A DNA stretch of 64,000 bases, taken from contig NZ_CP039690.1 in NCBI RefSeq assembly GCF_005144885.1, positions 4,725,001 through 4,789,000 on the forward strand, in the 5' to 3' direction. The notes under the pieces are model-generated. The model worked only from the letters and a program-made list of their open reading frames with translations. It had not been told where the DNA came from and did not search any database. Within the stretch, counting starts at the first letter, position 1. The number at the start of each line of letters is the position of its first letter. Below, piece after piece: positions 45,492 to 55,297 of this stretch. The stretch comes from Phreatobacter stygius. GTDB lineage: Bacteria; Pseudomonadota; Alphaproteobacteria; Rhizobiales; Phreatobacteraceae. Both the position numbers and the translations under genes were made by a program.

Positions 45492-47831
45492 ATGTCGTCT
45501 CTGTCTCTGCCTGTTGCCACTCTCGGCGTGCCGCGCATCGGCGCCAGGCGCGAATTGAAATCAGCTCTGGAAGGCTATTGGTCCGGCAAGATCGACGCGC
45601 CGCAATTGCTTGCGACCGCCGCCGGTCTGCGGGCGAGCCATTGGGCGCGCCAGCAGGCGCTCGGCGTCACCGTCATTCCGTCGAATGATTTCTCGCTCTA
45701 CGACCACGTCCTCGACACCAGCGTCATGGTCGGCGCCATTCCGGAAATCTATGGCTGGGCCGGCGGCAAGGTGTCGCTTGCCACCTATTTCGCCATGGCG
45801 CGCGGCAGCCAAGGCCCGACCGGCGAGGCCGATCACGCGGCGGCCTGTGGCTGTGGCGCTCCGGGCCATGGCTTGCCTGCGCTCGAAATGACCAAGTGGT
45901 TCGACACCAACTACCACTACATGGTGCCTGAATTCGAACGCGGGCAGGAGTTCGCGCTGGCCTCGACCAAGCCGCTCGACGAATTCCTGGAGGCCAAGGC
46001 GCTGGGCATCGTCACCCGCCCGGTCCTGCTCGGGCCGGTGACCTATCTGAAGCTCGGCAAGGCCAAGGACGGCTCGTTCGATCCCCTGACGCTGCTGCCG
46101 GATCTGGTGCCCGTCTATATCGACATCCTGCGCCGGCTGGCCGCCAATGGTGCGGAATGGGTGCAGCTCGACGAACCCTGCCTGGTGCTCGATCTCGACG
46201 AGGCCACGCGGCTCGCGTTGCGCAATTGCTACCAGACCCTGGCGCGCGCGCTGCCCGATCTGAAGATCATGCTGGCAAGCTATTTCGGCGCACTGGGCAA
46301 CAATCTCGACACCGCTTTCGGCATGCCGGTCGCCGGCCTGCACGTCGATCTCGTCCGCGCGCCCGATCAGCTCGACCGGGTGCTGGCCAAGGCGCCGCGC
46401 GGCCTGGTGCTGTCGCTCGGCGTCATTGACGGCCGCAATGTCTGGCGCGCCGACCTGCCGGCCTTGCTCGACCGGCTCGAGCCGGTGGTGGCGAGACGCG
46501 GCACCGACCACATCGAGATCGCCGCCTCCTGTTCCCTCCTGCATGTGCCTGTCGATCTCGACCTGGAGACCGGGCTCGATCCGGACCTCAAGGGCTGGCT
46601 TGCCTTTGCCGCGCAGAAGATGGGCGAGCTTGCAACCCTTGGGCAGGCGCTGGCCGGCGGGCGGCAATCGGTCTCCGATGCCCTGTCTGCTGCCGCCGAG
46701 GCTTCGGCCAGGCGGCGCAGCTCCGCCAAGATCCACGACCCGGCGGTGGCTGCCAGGCTTGCCGTGGTGACGCCGGCCATGGCGAGCCGCGCCCACGCCT
46801 TTGCCGAGCGCCAGAAGCTGCAGCACGACCATTTCGGCCTGCCGTCCTTCCCGACCACCACCATCGGCTCGTTTCCGCAGACCGAGGAGGTGCGCAAGGC
46901 CCGCTCGGCCCATGCCAAGGGCACGCTCAGCGACAGTGCCTATGACGCGTTCCTGCGCAAGGAGACCGAGGCGGCGATCCGCTGGCAGGAGGACATCGGC
47001 ATCGACGTGCTGGTCCATGGCGAGTTCGAGCGCAACGACATGGTGCAATATTTCGGCGAGCAATTGTCCGGTTATGCCTTCACCCGGCACGGCTGGGTGC
47101 AGAGTTACGGCTCGCGTTACGTCCGCCCGCCGGTCATTTTCGGCGATGTGTCGCGGCCGCGGCCGATGACGGTCGGCTGGTCGTCCTATGCGCAGTCGCT
47201 CACCGACAGGCCGATGAAGGGCATGCTGACCGGCCCGGTCACCATGCTGCAATGGTCCTTCGTCCGTGATGACCTTGCCCGCGACCAGGTCTGCCGGCAG
47301 ATCGCGCTGGCGATCCGCGACGAGGTCGTCGATCTCGAACAGGCCGGCATCGGCATCATTCAGATCGACGAGCCGGCGATCCGCGAGGGGCTGCCGCTGC
47401 GCCGGGGCGAATGGAAAGCCTATCTCGCCTGGGCGGTCGAATGTTTCAGGCTCTCGGCCGCCGGCGTCGCCGACCGGACCCAGATCCACACCCATATGTG
47501 TTACGCCGAATTCAACGACATCATCGACGCGATCGGCGCCATGGATGCCGACGTCATCTCGATCGAGACGTCGCGTTCCCGCATGGAACTGCTCGATGCC
47601 TTTGTCGGCTATCGCTACCCGAACGAGATCGGGCCGGGCGTCTATGACATCCACTCGCCGCGCATCCCGGCGGTGGCCGAAATGACCGAACTGCTCGACA
47701 AGGCCCGGCAACATCTGGCGCCCGGCCAGATCTGGGTCAATCCCGATTGCGGCTTGAAGACCCGCAAATGGGACGAGGTGCGCCCGGCGCTGGAAAACAT
47801 GGTCGCGGCCGCCCGCCAGGCCCGTCTGTGA
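45492..47831 (+). CDS. metE: cobalamin-independent methionine synthase MetE
   Basis: 779 residues from ATG 45492, typical MetE length; upstream in-frame codons belong to the riboswitch leader. N-terminal domain: TLGVPRIGARRELKSALEGYW. C-terminal catalytic domain: FPTTTIGSFPQT, HGEFERNDMVQYFGEQLSGYAFT and GWVQSYGSRYVRPP. Zinc ligands are in HTHMCYAEF (His and Cys) and NPDCGLKTRKW (Cys). It transfers the methyl group of methyltetrahydropteroyl-triglutamate to homocysteine. Expression should be limited to cobalamin shortage by the upstream riboswitch. Confidence 0.96.
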   Translation: MSSLSLPVATLGVPRIGARRELKSALEGYWSGKIDAPQLLATAAGLRASHWARQQALGVTVIPSNDFSLYDHVLDTSVMVGAIPEIYGWAGGKVSLATYFAMARGSQGPTGEADHAAACGCGAPGHGLPALEMTKWFDTNYHYMVPEFERGQEFALASTKPLDEFLEAKALGIVTRPVLLGPVTYLKLGKAKDGSFDPLTLLPDLVPVYIDILRRLAANGAEWVQLDEPCLVLDLDEATRLALRNCYQTLARALPDLKIMLASYFGALGNNLDTAFGMPVAGLHVDLVRAPDQLDRVLAKAPRGLVLSLGVIDGRNVWRADLPALLDRLEPVVARRGTDHIEIAASCSLLHVPVDLDLETGLDPDLKGWLAFAAQKMGELATLGQALAGGRQSVSDALSAAAEASARRRSSAKIHDPAVAARLAVVTPAMASRAHAFAERQKLQHDHFGLPSFPTTTIGSFPQTEEVRKARSAHAKGTLSDSAYDAFLRKETEAAIRWQEDIGIDVLVHGEFERNDMVQYFGEQLSGYAFTRHGWVQSYGSRYVRPPVIFGDVSRPRPMTVGWSSYAQSLTDRPMKGMLTGPVTMLQWSFVRDDLARDQVCRQIALAIRDEVVDLEQAGIGIIQIDEPAIREGLPLRRGEWKAYLAWAVECFRLSAAGVADRTQIHTHMCYAEFNDIIDAIGAMDADVISIETSRSRMELLDAFVGYRYPNEIGPGVYDIHSPRIPAVAEMTELLDKARQHLAPGQIWVNPDCGLKTRKWDEVRPALENMVAAARQARL

Positions 47832-47839
47832 AGCCCGTG

Positions 47840-47864
47840 AAGGGGCGCGGCAAGCGCGCCCCTT
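47840..47864 (+). terminator. hairpin after metE
   Basis: Perfect 10-bp stem (AAGGGGCGCG with CGCGCCCCTT) and 5-base loop right after the metE stop. There is no T run, so termination may need Rho or the hairpin may protect the 3' end. Confidence 0.55.
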
Positions 47865-47887
47865 CCGGCTCTTGCGGCTGGTCGATT

Positions 47888-48250
47888 TCAGCCCGGGACC
47901 AGATCGAAGAAGCCGACCACCGAGGCGAGCCGGCCATCGGCTGTAACGCGGCCGATATCGGTGCCCTTGACCACTGCCGGGCCGTCGCCGGCGGCAAGCT
48001 GCCAGGACAGCCTGACATTGTCGCCGAAGCCGTCGGGCTTGCCGGTGAGGCTGAAGCTCAAGCCGGCGAATTGCTGCTGCACGCCGGCGAGCACGGCGTC
48101 GATCTGGTCGTGGCCGCGGCCGGCGGCCACCGGATCGGCGAAATGGGCATCGGGCGCCCAGATCTCGGCGACCAGCTTCCGGCGCGCCGAGGCGTCGGTT
48201 TCGTTCCACATGGCGATGTAGCGGTCGGCGAGTTCGCTCGGGTTGGTCAT
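47888..48250 (-). CDS. SnoaL-like / NTF2-fold protein (second)
   Basis: 120 residues, single NTF2-like domain: ADRYIAMWNETDASARRKLVAEIWAPDAHFADPVAAGRGHDQIDAVL, then strands SFSLTGKPDGFGDNVRLSWQLA and VVKGTDIGRVTADGRLASVVGFFD. It resembles the nuclear-transport-factor-2 proteins of unknown function common in soil bacteria. It converges with metE and is not obviously in an operon. Confidence 0.8.
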   Translation of the reverse strand: MTNPSELADRYIAMWNETDASARRKLVAEIWAPDAHFADPVAAGRGHDQIDAVLAGVQQQFAGLSFSLTGKPDGFGDNVRLSWQLAAGDGPAVVKGTDIGRVTADGRLASVVGFFDLVPG

Positions 48251-48345
48251 GATCGTCTCCGTGAATGGCTTGACGGGACGATCATGGCGGTTCGCGGCGC
48301 CGATCCAATTACCTCGGAGGTTATCGCATGCTGACGCGGCTCGTT

Positions 48346-49119
48346 TCAGCCGTGACCCTGGTGGAAGCGCTCGAGGAAGGTCGCGAGCCTGGGATTCCGC
48401 GGCTTGCGGATGACGTCGTCGGGCGAGCCGATCTCGGCCATGACGCCTTCGTTCATGAAGCCGACGCGATTGGAGACGTCGGCGGCGAAGGCCATTTCGT
48501 GGGTGACCAGGATCATGGTCATGCCCTCGGCGGCGAGGTTGCGGATGACCGCCAGCACCTCGGACACCAGTTCCGGGTCGAGCGCCGAGGTGACCTCGTC
48601 GAACAGCATCACGTCGGGTTTCATGGCCAGCGCCCGGGCAATGGCGACGCGCTGCTTCTGGCCACCGGACAGCCGGCTCGGAAAGGCGTCGGCCTTGTCG
48701 GCGAGCCCGACCTTGTCGAGCAGGTCGCGGCCGAGTTCGTTCGCCTCCGCCTTGGCCATGCCTTTCACCTGCACCGGCCCCTCCGTGACATTGGCGAGCA
48801 CGTTCATATGCGGGAACAGGTTGAAGTGCTGGAACACCATGCCGACGTCACGGCGCAGGAGTGCCAGCCGGGCATCGTCGGGCGCCTTGCGTCCCGTGCC
48901 GAATTCGAACCGGTGCTCACCCGCCGCGAGCTTGCCGGCCTGCGGCAGTTCCAGGAGGTTGAGGCAGCGCAGGAAGGTCGATTTGCCGGAGCCGCTGGCG
49001 CCGATCAGCGTCACCACTTCGCCGCGTGCGACGTCGAGCGAGACGCCCTTCAGCACCTGATGGGTGCCGAAGGCCTTGTGGATGCCCTCGGCGGACAGGG
49101 TGGGACTAAGCTCGGTCAC
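48346..49119 (-). CDS. polar amino-acid ABC transporter ATP-binding protein
   Basis: 257 residues starting at GTG 49119, which overlaps the permease stop (GTGA). Walker [19 protein letters not shown], signature [17 protein letters not shown], Walker [15 protein letters not shown] and H-loop VTHEM are all of the GlnQ/HisP/GltL branch. It powers uptake with the permease and binding protein encoded just upstream. Confidence 0.93.
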   Translation of the reverse strand: MTELSPTLSAEGIHKAFGTHQVLKGVSLDVARGEVVTLIGASGSGKSTFLRCLNLLELPQAGKLAAGEHRFEFGTGRKAPDDARLALLRRDVGMVFQHFNLFPHMNVLANVTEGPVQVKGMAKAEANELGRDLLDKVGLADKADAFPSRLSGGQKQRVAIARALAMKPDVMLFDEVTSALDPELVSEVLAVIRNLAAEGMTMILVTHEMAFAADVSNRVGFMNEGVMAEIGSPDDVIRKPRNPRLATFLERFHQGHG

Positions 49120-49781
49120 CGATGGGCTCCCATGCGTTGTTCGACCCGGTCGGCGACGAGGGTGAGCGGAAACAGCACGACGAAATAGAGCAGCGCGATC
49201 AGCGAATAGACCTCCAGCGGCCGATAGCTGGCCGCGGTGATGACCGAGCCTTGATAGAGCAGGTCGGCGACCGCCACCGTCGAGACCAGCGAGGTGTTCT
49301 TCAACTGCAGGATGGTCTGGTTGATGAAGGAGGGGATCATCACCTGGATCGCCTGCGGCAGCACGATGCGCCGGAAGATCCGGCCCCGGCGCATGCCGAT
49401 CGCCCGGCCGGCCTCCCACTGGCCGCGATCGATCGCCTCGATGCCGCCGCGGAAGATTTCCGCATAGAACGAGCCGGCATAAAGCGACAGGGTGAGGAAA
49501 CAGGCCATGGCCGCCGACATGTCGACGCCGATCAGGACGGGCAGCGCGTAATAGACCCAGACCAACTGCACCAGCAGCGGCGTGCAGCGGAACACCTCGA
49601 TATAGCCACGCAACGGGATCGACACCCATCGCGGGGCATTGGTGCGCAGGATGCCGGTGACCAGGCCAATGACGACACCGGCCGCGACCGTCGTCACCGT
49701 ATAGATGAGGGTGACGAGAAGGCCTTGGCCGATCAGGCCCCAATAGGGCCTGAGCGCCCCGAAATCCCACGCATATTGCAT
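49116..49781 (-). CDS. polar amino-acid ABC transporter permease
   Basis: 221 residues, five helices, His/Glu/Gln/Arg-opine family permease: [48 protein letters not shown], and the EAA coupling loop [42 protein letters not shown]. Only one permease gene is present, so it acts as a homodimer. It lies 13 bp after the binding-protein gene. Confidence 0.92.
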   Translation of the reverse strand: MQYAWDFGALRPYWGLIGQGLLVTLIYTVTTVAAGVVIGLVTGILRTNAPRWVSIPLRGYIEVFRCTPLLVQLVWVYYALPVLIGVDMSAAMACFLTLSLYAGSFYAEIFRGGIEAIDRGQWEAGRAIGMRRGRIFRRIVLPQAIQVMIPSFINQTILQLKNTSLVSTVAVADLLYQGSVITAASYRPLEVYSLIALLYFVVLFPLTLVADRVEQRMGAHR

Positions 49782-49794
49782 CGACCGGGCTCCG

Positions 49795-50637
49795 TCAGAA
49801 CTGCACTTCGGAGGGGATGTCGTCGATGGTCATGCCGAGCGCGGCGAAACCCTTGATCATCCACTCGCGGGTCTGGCCCATCGAGCGGTTGTAATCGGCC
49901 CAGGCTGACAGGAAGTCCTTGTAGCGCCGGTCGCTCTCGGCCCGGATGCCCATATTGGTCGGCAGGCTCAAGAGCGGCCGCGGAATGACGAATTCGCCGA
50001 GATTGGGGTTCTTCTTCAAGGTCGAGATCGCCAGCACCGCCAGCACGCAGGTGCAGTCGGCGCGTCCCGTGGCGACCGCCAGCACTGCCTCGTCGCGGTT
50101 CTTGAAGCCGAGAATGGTCGCCTTCGGGCAATAGCGGCGGGCGATCATCTCGTGGGTCGAACCGATATCGACGGCGATCTTGACCTCGGGCTTGTTGATC
50201 TCTTCCCAGGCCTGCGGCTTGGCCATGCCCTTCTTGGTGATGATCGAGAAGGCGTGGACCAGGATCGGGGTGGAGAAGTCGATGACCAGGGCGCGCTCGG
50301 GCGTCGGGTTGACCGCGAAGGCGAGATCGACCTTGTCACCCTGCAGGTCGAGGATCTGGTTGCCCCAGGTCGACTCGACCGTCTGCACCTTGGCGCTCAG
50401 CTTGGATGCGATGTCGTTGGCCATGTCGATGCAGGCGCCCGACCAAACGCCGGTCGGCAGGTCCTTGTGGAAATAGGGCTCCTGGCCGACGATCACGGCG
50501 ACCCGCAGGATGCCGGATCGCTTGATCCGATCCAGCGTGGAGGTGGCAGCCTGGGCGGCCGCCTGGTTCGGCGCGGCAGTGGCGGCGATGGCTGCGCCCG
50601 CAAGCGCGACGGCGGTGAAAGCGTCCCTGCGATTCAT
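49795..50637 (-). CDS. polar amino-acid ABC transporter substrate-binding protein
   Basis: 280 residues. The leader MNRRDAFTAVALAGAAIAATAA carries a twin-arginine-like start and cleavage near AAAQA. The mature domain is the SBP_bac_3 fold: LDRIKRSGILRVAVIVGQEPYFHKDLPTGVWSGACIDMANDIASKL, ERALVIDFSTPILVHAF, VKIAVDIGSTHEMIARRYCP. It should bind a small amino acid or derivative. It is divergent from the catabolic cluster at 51028, so the imported compound is probably that cluster's substrate. Confidence 0.92.
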   Translation of the reverse strand: MNRRDAFTAVALAGAAIAATAAPNQAAAQAATSTLDRIKRSGILRVAVIVGQEPYFHKDLPTGVWSGACIDMANDIASKLSAKVQTVESTWGNQILDLQGDKVDLAFAVNPTPERALVIDFSTPILVHAFSIITKKGMAKPQAWEEINKPEVKIAVDIGSTHEMIARRYCPKATILGFKNRDEAVLAVATGRADCTCVLAVLAISTLKKNPNLGEFVIPRPLLSLPTNMGIRAESDRRYKDFLSAWADYNRSMGQTREWMIKGFAALGMTIDDIPSEVQF

Positions 50638-51027
50638 CTCGAAACCCTCTGTTGCTGATCCCGCCCCAGGGCGCTTGGCTCCTTGGAGGCTGCGGCACTG
50701 TTTCTGTATTCAGGTCGAAATGCAATATGGTATTTTATTGAATTGGCTGATTGGGCATCATTTGTTCTGCATGCCTCATTCCTGGGCAGGCGGCCGGCGA
50801 TCCCAGGCGCCAGGCCAGTGGAGAGATCCGAAACGAGGGGTTGCCAACAGAATTCAAATCTGAATACAACTCTGGGCGCAGTTTTCGCGCGGGTCAAGGG
50901 CCGCCGGTATCAGCCTTCAGGCGAGGTGCCTGGAACGGGCTCCGGGCCAGGCCTGCGGTGGCCGATGGCGCGCTCTTGACCAGTGGTCGTTAGGGCGCGC
51001 GAGAGTTCAGATGTGAGGAGATATCCG
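50638..51027. other. 390-bp divergent promoter region of the ABC transporter and catabolic cluster
   Basis: No gene seen. It is AT-richer between 50700 and 50770. It holds TGTATTCAG at 50705-50713 and its exact complement CTGAATACA at 50860-50868. The second lies in the palindrome ATTCA-N4-TGAAT (50852-50865). These are candidate sites for the GntR regulator encoded at the end of the cluster. Confidence 0.6.
50852..50868. promoter_or_regulatory. candidate GntR operator
   Basis: ATTCA-N4-TGAAT palindrome followed by ACA. The half-site TGTATTCAG is repeated in inverted orientation at 50705-50713 in the same intergenic region, a pattern expected for a regulator acting on both divergent promoters. 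Confidence 0.4.
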
Positions 51028-51945
51028 GTGCGTGCTGTTTTCGTCGATGCGAATGACACCCTGGCGGCGGTGACCGAAAGGCTGGTCCGGCCGGATGATC
51101 TCAAGGTCATCATCAACCGCAATCCCCAGGTGAAGCCGGAAGCGTTGCCCGCTGTGCTCGATGGCGCCGAGATCGCCATTGTCGACCACACCCACCTGCC
51201 GGCGGCGATCGCCCGCGAGTGCCGGGGCCTGAAGCATGTGGTGTTCCTTGGCACCGGCGCGCGCAGCTACATGAACCCGGAAGAGCTCGCCGGGCTCGGC
51301 ATCGCCGTGCATATCATCAAGGGTTACGGCGACACGGCCGTTGCCGAATGCGCCGTTGCGCTAATGTGGGCATCCGCCAAGGGTTTTGCCCGCATGGATG
51401 GCGCAATGCGCGCCGGCAACTGGTTGCGCACCGACGGTGTGCAGCTCACCGGCAAGACCCTTGGCCTGATCGGCTTCGGCGGCATCGCGGCCGAAGTCGC
51501 AAGGCTCGCCTCCGGCGCCGGCATGAAGGTCATCGCCTGGAACCGTTCGGCCAAGTCGCATCCGGACGTCGAGTTCGTCTCGCTCGAGCGGCTGCTCGCC
51601 GAAAGCCATGTCGTGTCGCTGCATCTTCTGCTCAATGACGACACCAAGAACTTCCTGTCGCGCGAGCGCATCGCAGGGCTCCGTCCGGGCGTCATCCTGA
51701 TCAACACGGCGCGCGGCGCCGTCGTCGACGAGGAGGCCATGGTCGAGGCTCTGCGCTCCGGTCATATCGGCCATGCCGGCCTCGACGTCTTCACCGTCGA
51801 GCCGCTGCCGGCGGGCCACGTGCTGACCACGCTGCCCAATGTCACGCTGTCGGCGCACTCGGCCTTCCGCACGCCGGAGGCGAGCGACAACCTGATCGGT
51901 GCTGCGCTCGACCATTGCCGCCGCATCGTCGCGACCGGCCGCTGA
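51028..51945 (+). CDS. D-isomer-specific 2-hydroxyacid dehydrogenase
   Basis: 305 residues. GTG 51028 chosen because GAGGAG lies 7 bases upstream. The NAD domain motif GLIGFGGIA is near residue 150. Catalytic residues appear in INTARGAVVDEEAM (Arg), the Glu of DVFTVEPLP, and the His of SAHSAF, where the usual AHxA/G is slightly altered. It reduces a 2-oxo acid to the D-2-hydroxy acid or the reverse. It is the first gene of an eight-gene co-directional cluster and may act with the FAD-linked D-lactate/glycolate-type dehydrogenase encoded at 57409. Confidence 0.88.
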   Translation: MRAVFVDANDTLAAVTERLVRPDDLKVIINRNPQVKPEALPAVLDGAEIAIVDHTHLPAAIARECRGLKHVVFLGTGARSYMNPEELAGLGIAVHIIKGYGDTAVAECAVALMWASAKGFARMDGAMRAGNWLRTDGVQLTGKTLGLIGFGGIAAEVARLASGAGMKVIAWNRSAKSHPDVEFVSLERLLAESHVVSLHLLLNDDTKNFLSRERIAGLRPGVILINTARGAVVDEEAMVEALRSGHIGHAGLDVFTVEPLPAGHVLTTLPNVTLSAHSAFRTPEASDNLIGAALDHCRRIVATGR

Positions 51946-51975
51946 CACGCATCTTCAGTTCAAAGGGAAATTCCA

Positions 51976-52326
51976 ATGTCCGCGATTACCCGCATCGACC
52001 AGAATGCCCGGCGCAGCCGCGCCTCGGTGTTCGGCGACCTCGTCTTCCTGGCCGGCCAGGTGGCCGATGACAAGTCCGGCGATATCGCCAGCCAGACCCG
52101 CCAGGCGCTCGCCAAGGTCGACGACATGCTGGGGCGCGCCGGCACCGACAAGTCGCGCCTGCTCAGCGTGCAGGTCTGGTTGAAGACCATGGCTGATTTC
52201 GACGGCATGAACGCCGTCTATGATGCCTGGGTCGTGCCGGGCGATGCGCCGACGCGCGCCTGCGGCCGGGTCGAGCTCGCCGATCCCGGCTATCTCGTCG
52301 AAATCATCGCGATCGCGGCCCGCTGA
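51976..52326 (+). CDS. RidA-family (YjgF/YER057c/UK114) protein
   Basis: 116 residues. The family pattern is clear: SRASVFGDLVFLAGQVADD, QTRQALAKVDDMLGRAGTDKSRLLSVQVWLKTMADFDGMNAVYDAWV, and the imine-binding Arg in PTRACGRVELADPGYLVEI. RidA proteins hydrolyse reactive enamine/imine intermediates made by PLP enzymes and amino-acid oxidases. That suits its position beside an aminotransferase and a DadA-type oxidase. Confidence 0.9.
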   Translation: MSAITRIDQNARRSRASVFGDLVFLAGQVADDKSGDIASQTRQALAKVDDMLGRAGTDKSRLLSVQVWLKTMADFDGMNAVYDAWVVPGDAPTRACGRVELADPGYLVEIIAIAAR

Positions 52327-52382
52327 GCGGATCGCGGCCAGCGACAAGCTTGGCCAAACCCATGGGCACCAACGAGGACAGG

Positions 52383-53627
52383 ATGACGTCAGTGGCTACG
52401 CCGGAGACCGGCTTTCGTTCCGCCAGGCGCATCGGCGCCATTGGCGTCTCTGAGATCCTGAAGATCGGCGCCGTCGCCGCCCGGCTGAAACGCGAGGGCC
52501 GGCCGGTCATCGTGCTGGGTGCCGGCGAGCCCGATTTCGATACGCCCGACCACATCAAGGCGGCGGCCGAAAAGGCCATCCGTGCCGGCCAGACCAAATA
52601 TACCACGCTCGACGGCACCGCCGAGCTGAAGGCGGCGATATCAGGCAAGTTCTTGCGCGAGAACGGCCTTGCCTATGCGGCGGACGAAATCACCGTCGGC
52701 GCCGGCGCCAAGCAGGTCATCCACAATGCCTTCATGGCGACACTGAACCCCGGCGACGAGGTGATCCTGGCCGCCCCCTATTGGACCAGCTATGCCGACA
52801 TGGTGCAGATCGCCGAAGGCGTGCCGGTCAATGTCGTCTGCCGCGAGGAGAACGGCTTCCGGCTCGACGCCGCCGATCTCGAACGGGCGATCACGCCGCG
52901 CACCCGCTGGCTCCTGCTGAACTCGCCGTCCAATCCGACCGGCTCGGCCTATTCGCAGGCGCAGCTCCAGCCGATCCTCGAGGTCCTGAAGCGCCATCCG
53001 CATGTCTGGCTGATCGCCGACGACATCTACGAGCACCTGATCTATGACGGGCTGCCCTTCGTCACGGCCGCCCAGATCGAACCCGGCCTGAAGAACCGCA
53101 CGCTCACCGTCAACGGCGTCTCCAAGGCCTATGCCATGACCGGCTGGCGTGTCGGTTATGCCGGCGGCCCGAAAGAATTGATCGGAGCCATGGCGGTGGT
53201 GCAGAGCCAGAGCACGACCAACCCCTCATCGGTCAGCCAGGCCGCCGCCGTCGAGGCACTGACCGGTCCGCAGGACCTGCTGGCTGAGCGCTGCGCCGCC
53301 TTCCAGCGCCGCCGCGACCTGGTCGTCGACGCGCTCAACGCGATCGACGGCGTCACCTGCCGCCGGCCGGAGGGGGCCTTCTATACCTTCGCCAGCTGCG
53401 CCGGGCTGATCGGCCGGCGCACGCCCGAGGGCACGCTGATCGACAGCGACAGCGCCTTCTGCCGCTATCTCCTGGAGCAGCACGACGTCGCCGTGGTGCC
53501 GGGCAGCTGCTTCGGCCTCGCGCCCTATTTCCGCATTTCCTACGCGGCCTCCGAGGCGAGCCTCGAAGAGGCCACCGGTCGCATAGCCAAGGCGTGCGAG
53601 AAACTGGCTTGCAAGGTGCTGTCATGA
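52383..53627 (+). CDS. PLP-dependent class I/II aminotransferase (AspC-like, fold type I)
   Basis: 414 residues from ATG 52383 (GAGGACAGG upstream); earlier in-frame starts lack a ribosome site. Motifs: LGAGEPDFDTPDHIKAAAEKAI, NSPSNPTGSAYS (PLP-ring and Asn contact), ADDIYEHLIYDG, VNGVSKAYAMTGWRVGYAGG with the Schiff-base Lys, and YFRISYAAS with the carboxylate-binding Arg. This is subgroup I-gamma (thermophilic AspC, aromatic or kynurenine-type). It transfers an amino group between an amino acid and a 2-oxo acid. Its stop overlaps the next start (ATGA). Confidence 0.9.
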   Translation: MTSVATPETGFRSARRIGAIGVSEILKIGAVAARLKREGRPVIVLGAGEPDFDTPDHIKAAAEKAIRAGQTKYTTLDGTAELKAAISGKFLRENGLAYAADEITVGAGAKQVIHNAFMATLNPGDEVILAAPYWTSYADMVQIAEGVPVNVVCREENGFRLDAADLERAITPRTRWLLLNSPSNPTGSAYSQAQLQPILEVLKRHPHVWLIADDIYEHLIYDGLPFVTAAQIEPGLKNRTLTVNGVSKAYAMTGWRVGYAGGPKELIGAMAVVQSQSTTNPSSVSQAAAVEALTGPQDLLAERCAAFQRRRDLVVDALNAIDGVTCRRPEGAFYTFASCAGLIGRRTPEGTLIDSDSAFCRYLLEQHDVAVVPGSCFGLAPYFRISYAASEASLEEATGRIAKACEKLACKVLS

Positions 53628-55297
53628 CCAAGACCCAGACCAACGCCCGGACCGGCGGCCAGATCCTCGTCGACCAGCTTGTCGCGCAAGGCGTCGAGCG
53701 GGTCAGCTGCGTACCGGGCGAGAGCTATCTTGCCGCTCTCGACGCGATGCATGACAGCGCCATCGACGTGCTGGTCTGCCGTGCCGAAGGCGGGGCGGCC
53801 ATGATGGCCGAAGCCTATGGCAAGCTCACCGGACGGCCCGGCATCTGCTTCGTCACCCGTGGCCCCGGCGCCACCAATGCCAGCCACGGCGTGCATATCG
53901 CCATGCAGGATTCGACCCCGATGATCCTGTTCATCGGCCAAGTCGATACCGGCATGCGCGAGCGCGAAGCCTTCCAGGAGGTCGACTACAAGGCGGTGTT
54001 CGGCACCATGGCCAAATGGGTCGTCGAGATCGACCGGCCCGACCGGATCCCGGAACTGGTGGCGCGCGCCTTCCGCATCGCGATGCAGGGCCGCCCCGGC
54101 CCGGTGGTGATCTCGCTGCCCGAGAACATGCTGACCGAGGTCGCCGCGGTTGCCGACGCGCCGCGCGTCGAGCCGGCCAGGAGCTGGCCGGCGCCAGCCG
54201 ACATCGCCGGCCTCGGCACCATGCTGGCCGAGGCCAGGCGCCCGATCGTCATCCTGGGCGGTTCGGCCTGGGACGCGGAAGCCTGCGTGGCCATGGCGCG
54301 CTTTGCCGAGCGCTTCGACCTGCCGGTCGCGACCTCGTTCCGGCGCGCCGCGCTGTTTCCGGCCGATCACCCGAACTATGCTGGCGATCTCGGCATCGGC
54401 CCCGATGCGCGCCTGAAAGCGCGGGTCACCGGCGCCGACCTGATCCTGCTGATCGGCGGCCGCATGTCGGAAATGCCGTCCTCGTCCTACACGGTTCTCG
54501 ACGTTCCGGTGCCGCGGCAAAGGCTTGTCCACGTTCATCCGGGCGCGGAAGAGCTCGGCCGCGTCTATCAGCCGGAGCTGGCCATCCAGGCGACGCCGGC
54601 AAGCTTTGCGGCCGCGCTCGAAGGGCTGAAGCCTGCCGGCGCGCCGGCCTGGGCCGGTGAGGCGGCCAAGGCCCATGCCGACTATCGCGACTGGACCGAG
54701 ACGCCGCGCGAACTGCCGGGCGCCTTCCAATATGGCCAGGTGATCGCCTGGCTGCGCGACCGGCTGCCCAAGGACGCGATCATCTGCAACGGCGCCGGCA
54801 ATTATGCCGGCTGGCTGCACCGCCATCACCGCTTCCATGCGTTTGCCACCCAGCTCGCGCCGACCTCCGGCTCCATGGGCTATGGCGTGCCGGCGGCGGT
54901 GCTGGCCAAGCGCCAGCATCCCGAGCGCACGGTGGTGGCTTTCGCCGGCGACGGCTGCTTCCTGATGAACGGCCAGGAATTCGCCACCGCGGTGCAATAT
55001 GGCGCGGCCATCATCGCCATCGTCATCGACAACGGCCAATACGGCACGATCCGCATGCACCAGGAGCGCGACTATCCCGGCCGGGTGGTGGCGACCCAGT
55101 TGCAGAATCCGGACTTCGCGCTTTATGCCAGGGCCTTCGGCGGCCATGGCGAAAGGGTCGAGCGGACCGAGGATTTCGCGCCGGCCTTCGAGCGGGCCAT
55201 GGCCTCGGGCAAGCCGGCCATTCTGCACTGCCTGCTCGATCCGCGCGCCCAGTCGCACGGCAAGGATTTCGTGCCCAGCGAAAAGGTTCAAGCATGA
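53624..55297 (+). CDS. thiamine-diphosphate-dependent enzyme (acetolactate synthase/decarboxylase family)
   Basis: 557 residues. The N-terminal Pyr domain holds the cofactor-activating Glu in CRAEGGAAMMAEAYGKLTGRPG. The PP domain has the ThDP/Mg motif GDGCFLMNGQEFATAVQYGAAIIAIVIDN. The middle domain is complete (about 195-330). The family includes acetolactate synthase, benzoylformate and oxalyl-CoA decarboxylases; the alternative catalytic residues near HGVH and PTSGSMGYG do not settle the reaction. In context it probably decarboxylates or ligates the 2-oxo acid produced by deamination. Coupled on both sides by ATGA overlaps. Confidence 0.88.
   Translation: MTKTQTNARTGGQILVDQLVAQGVERVSCVPGESYLAALDAMHDSAIDVLVCRAEGGAAMMAEAYGKLTGRPGICFVTRGPGATNASHGVHIAMQDSTPMILFIGQVDTGMREREAFQEVDYKAVFGTMAKWVVEIDRPDRIPELVARAFRIAMQGRPGPVVISLPENMLTEVAAVADAPRVEPARSWPAPADIAGLGTMLAEARRPIVILGGSAWDAEACVAMARFAERFDLPVATSFRRAALFPADHPNYAGDLGIGPDARLKARVTGADLILLIGGRMSEMPSSSYTVLDVPVPRQRLVHVHPGAEELGRVYQPELAIQATPASFAAALEGLKPAGAPAWAGEAAKAHADYRDWTETPRELPGAFQYGQVIAWLRDRLPKDAIICNGAGNYAGWLHRHHRFHAFATQLAPTSGSMGYGVPAAVLAKRQHPERTVVAFAGDGCFLMNGQEFATAVQYGAAIIAIVIDNGQYGTIRMHQERDYPGRVVATQLQNPDFALYARAFGGHGERVERTEDFAPAFERAMASGKPAILHCLLDPRAQSHGKDFVPSEKVQA

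Noticed and set aside
45561-48209. 882-codon open frame on the minus strand
   Set aside because: Antisense to metE throughout; metE has all catalytic motifs and a riboswitch, and the antisense product has none.
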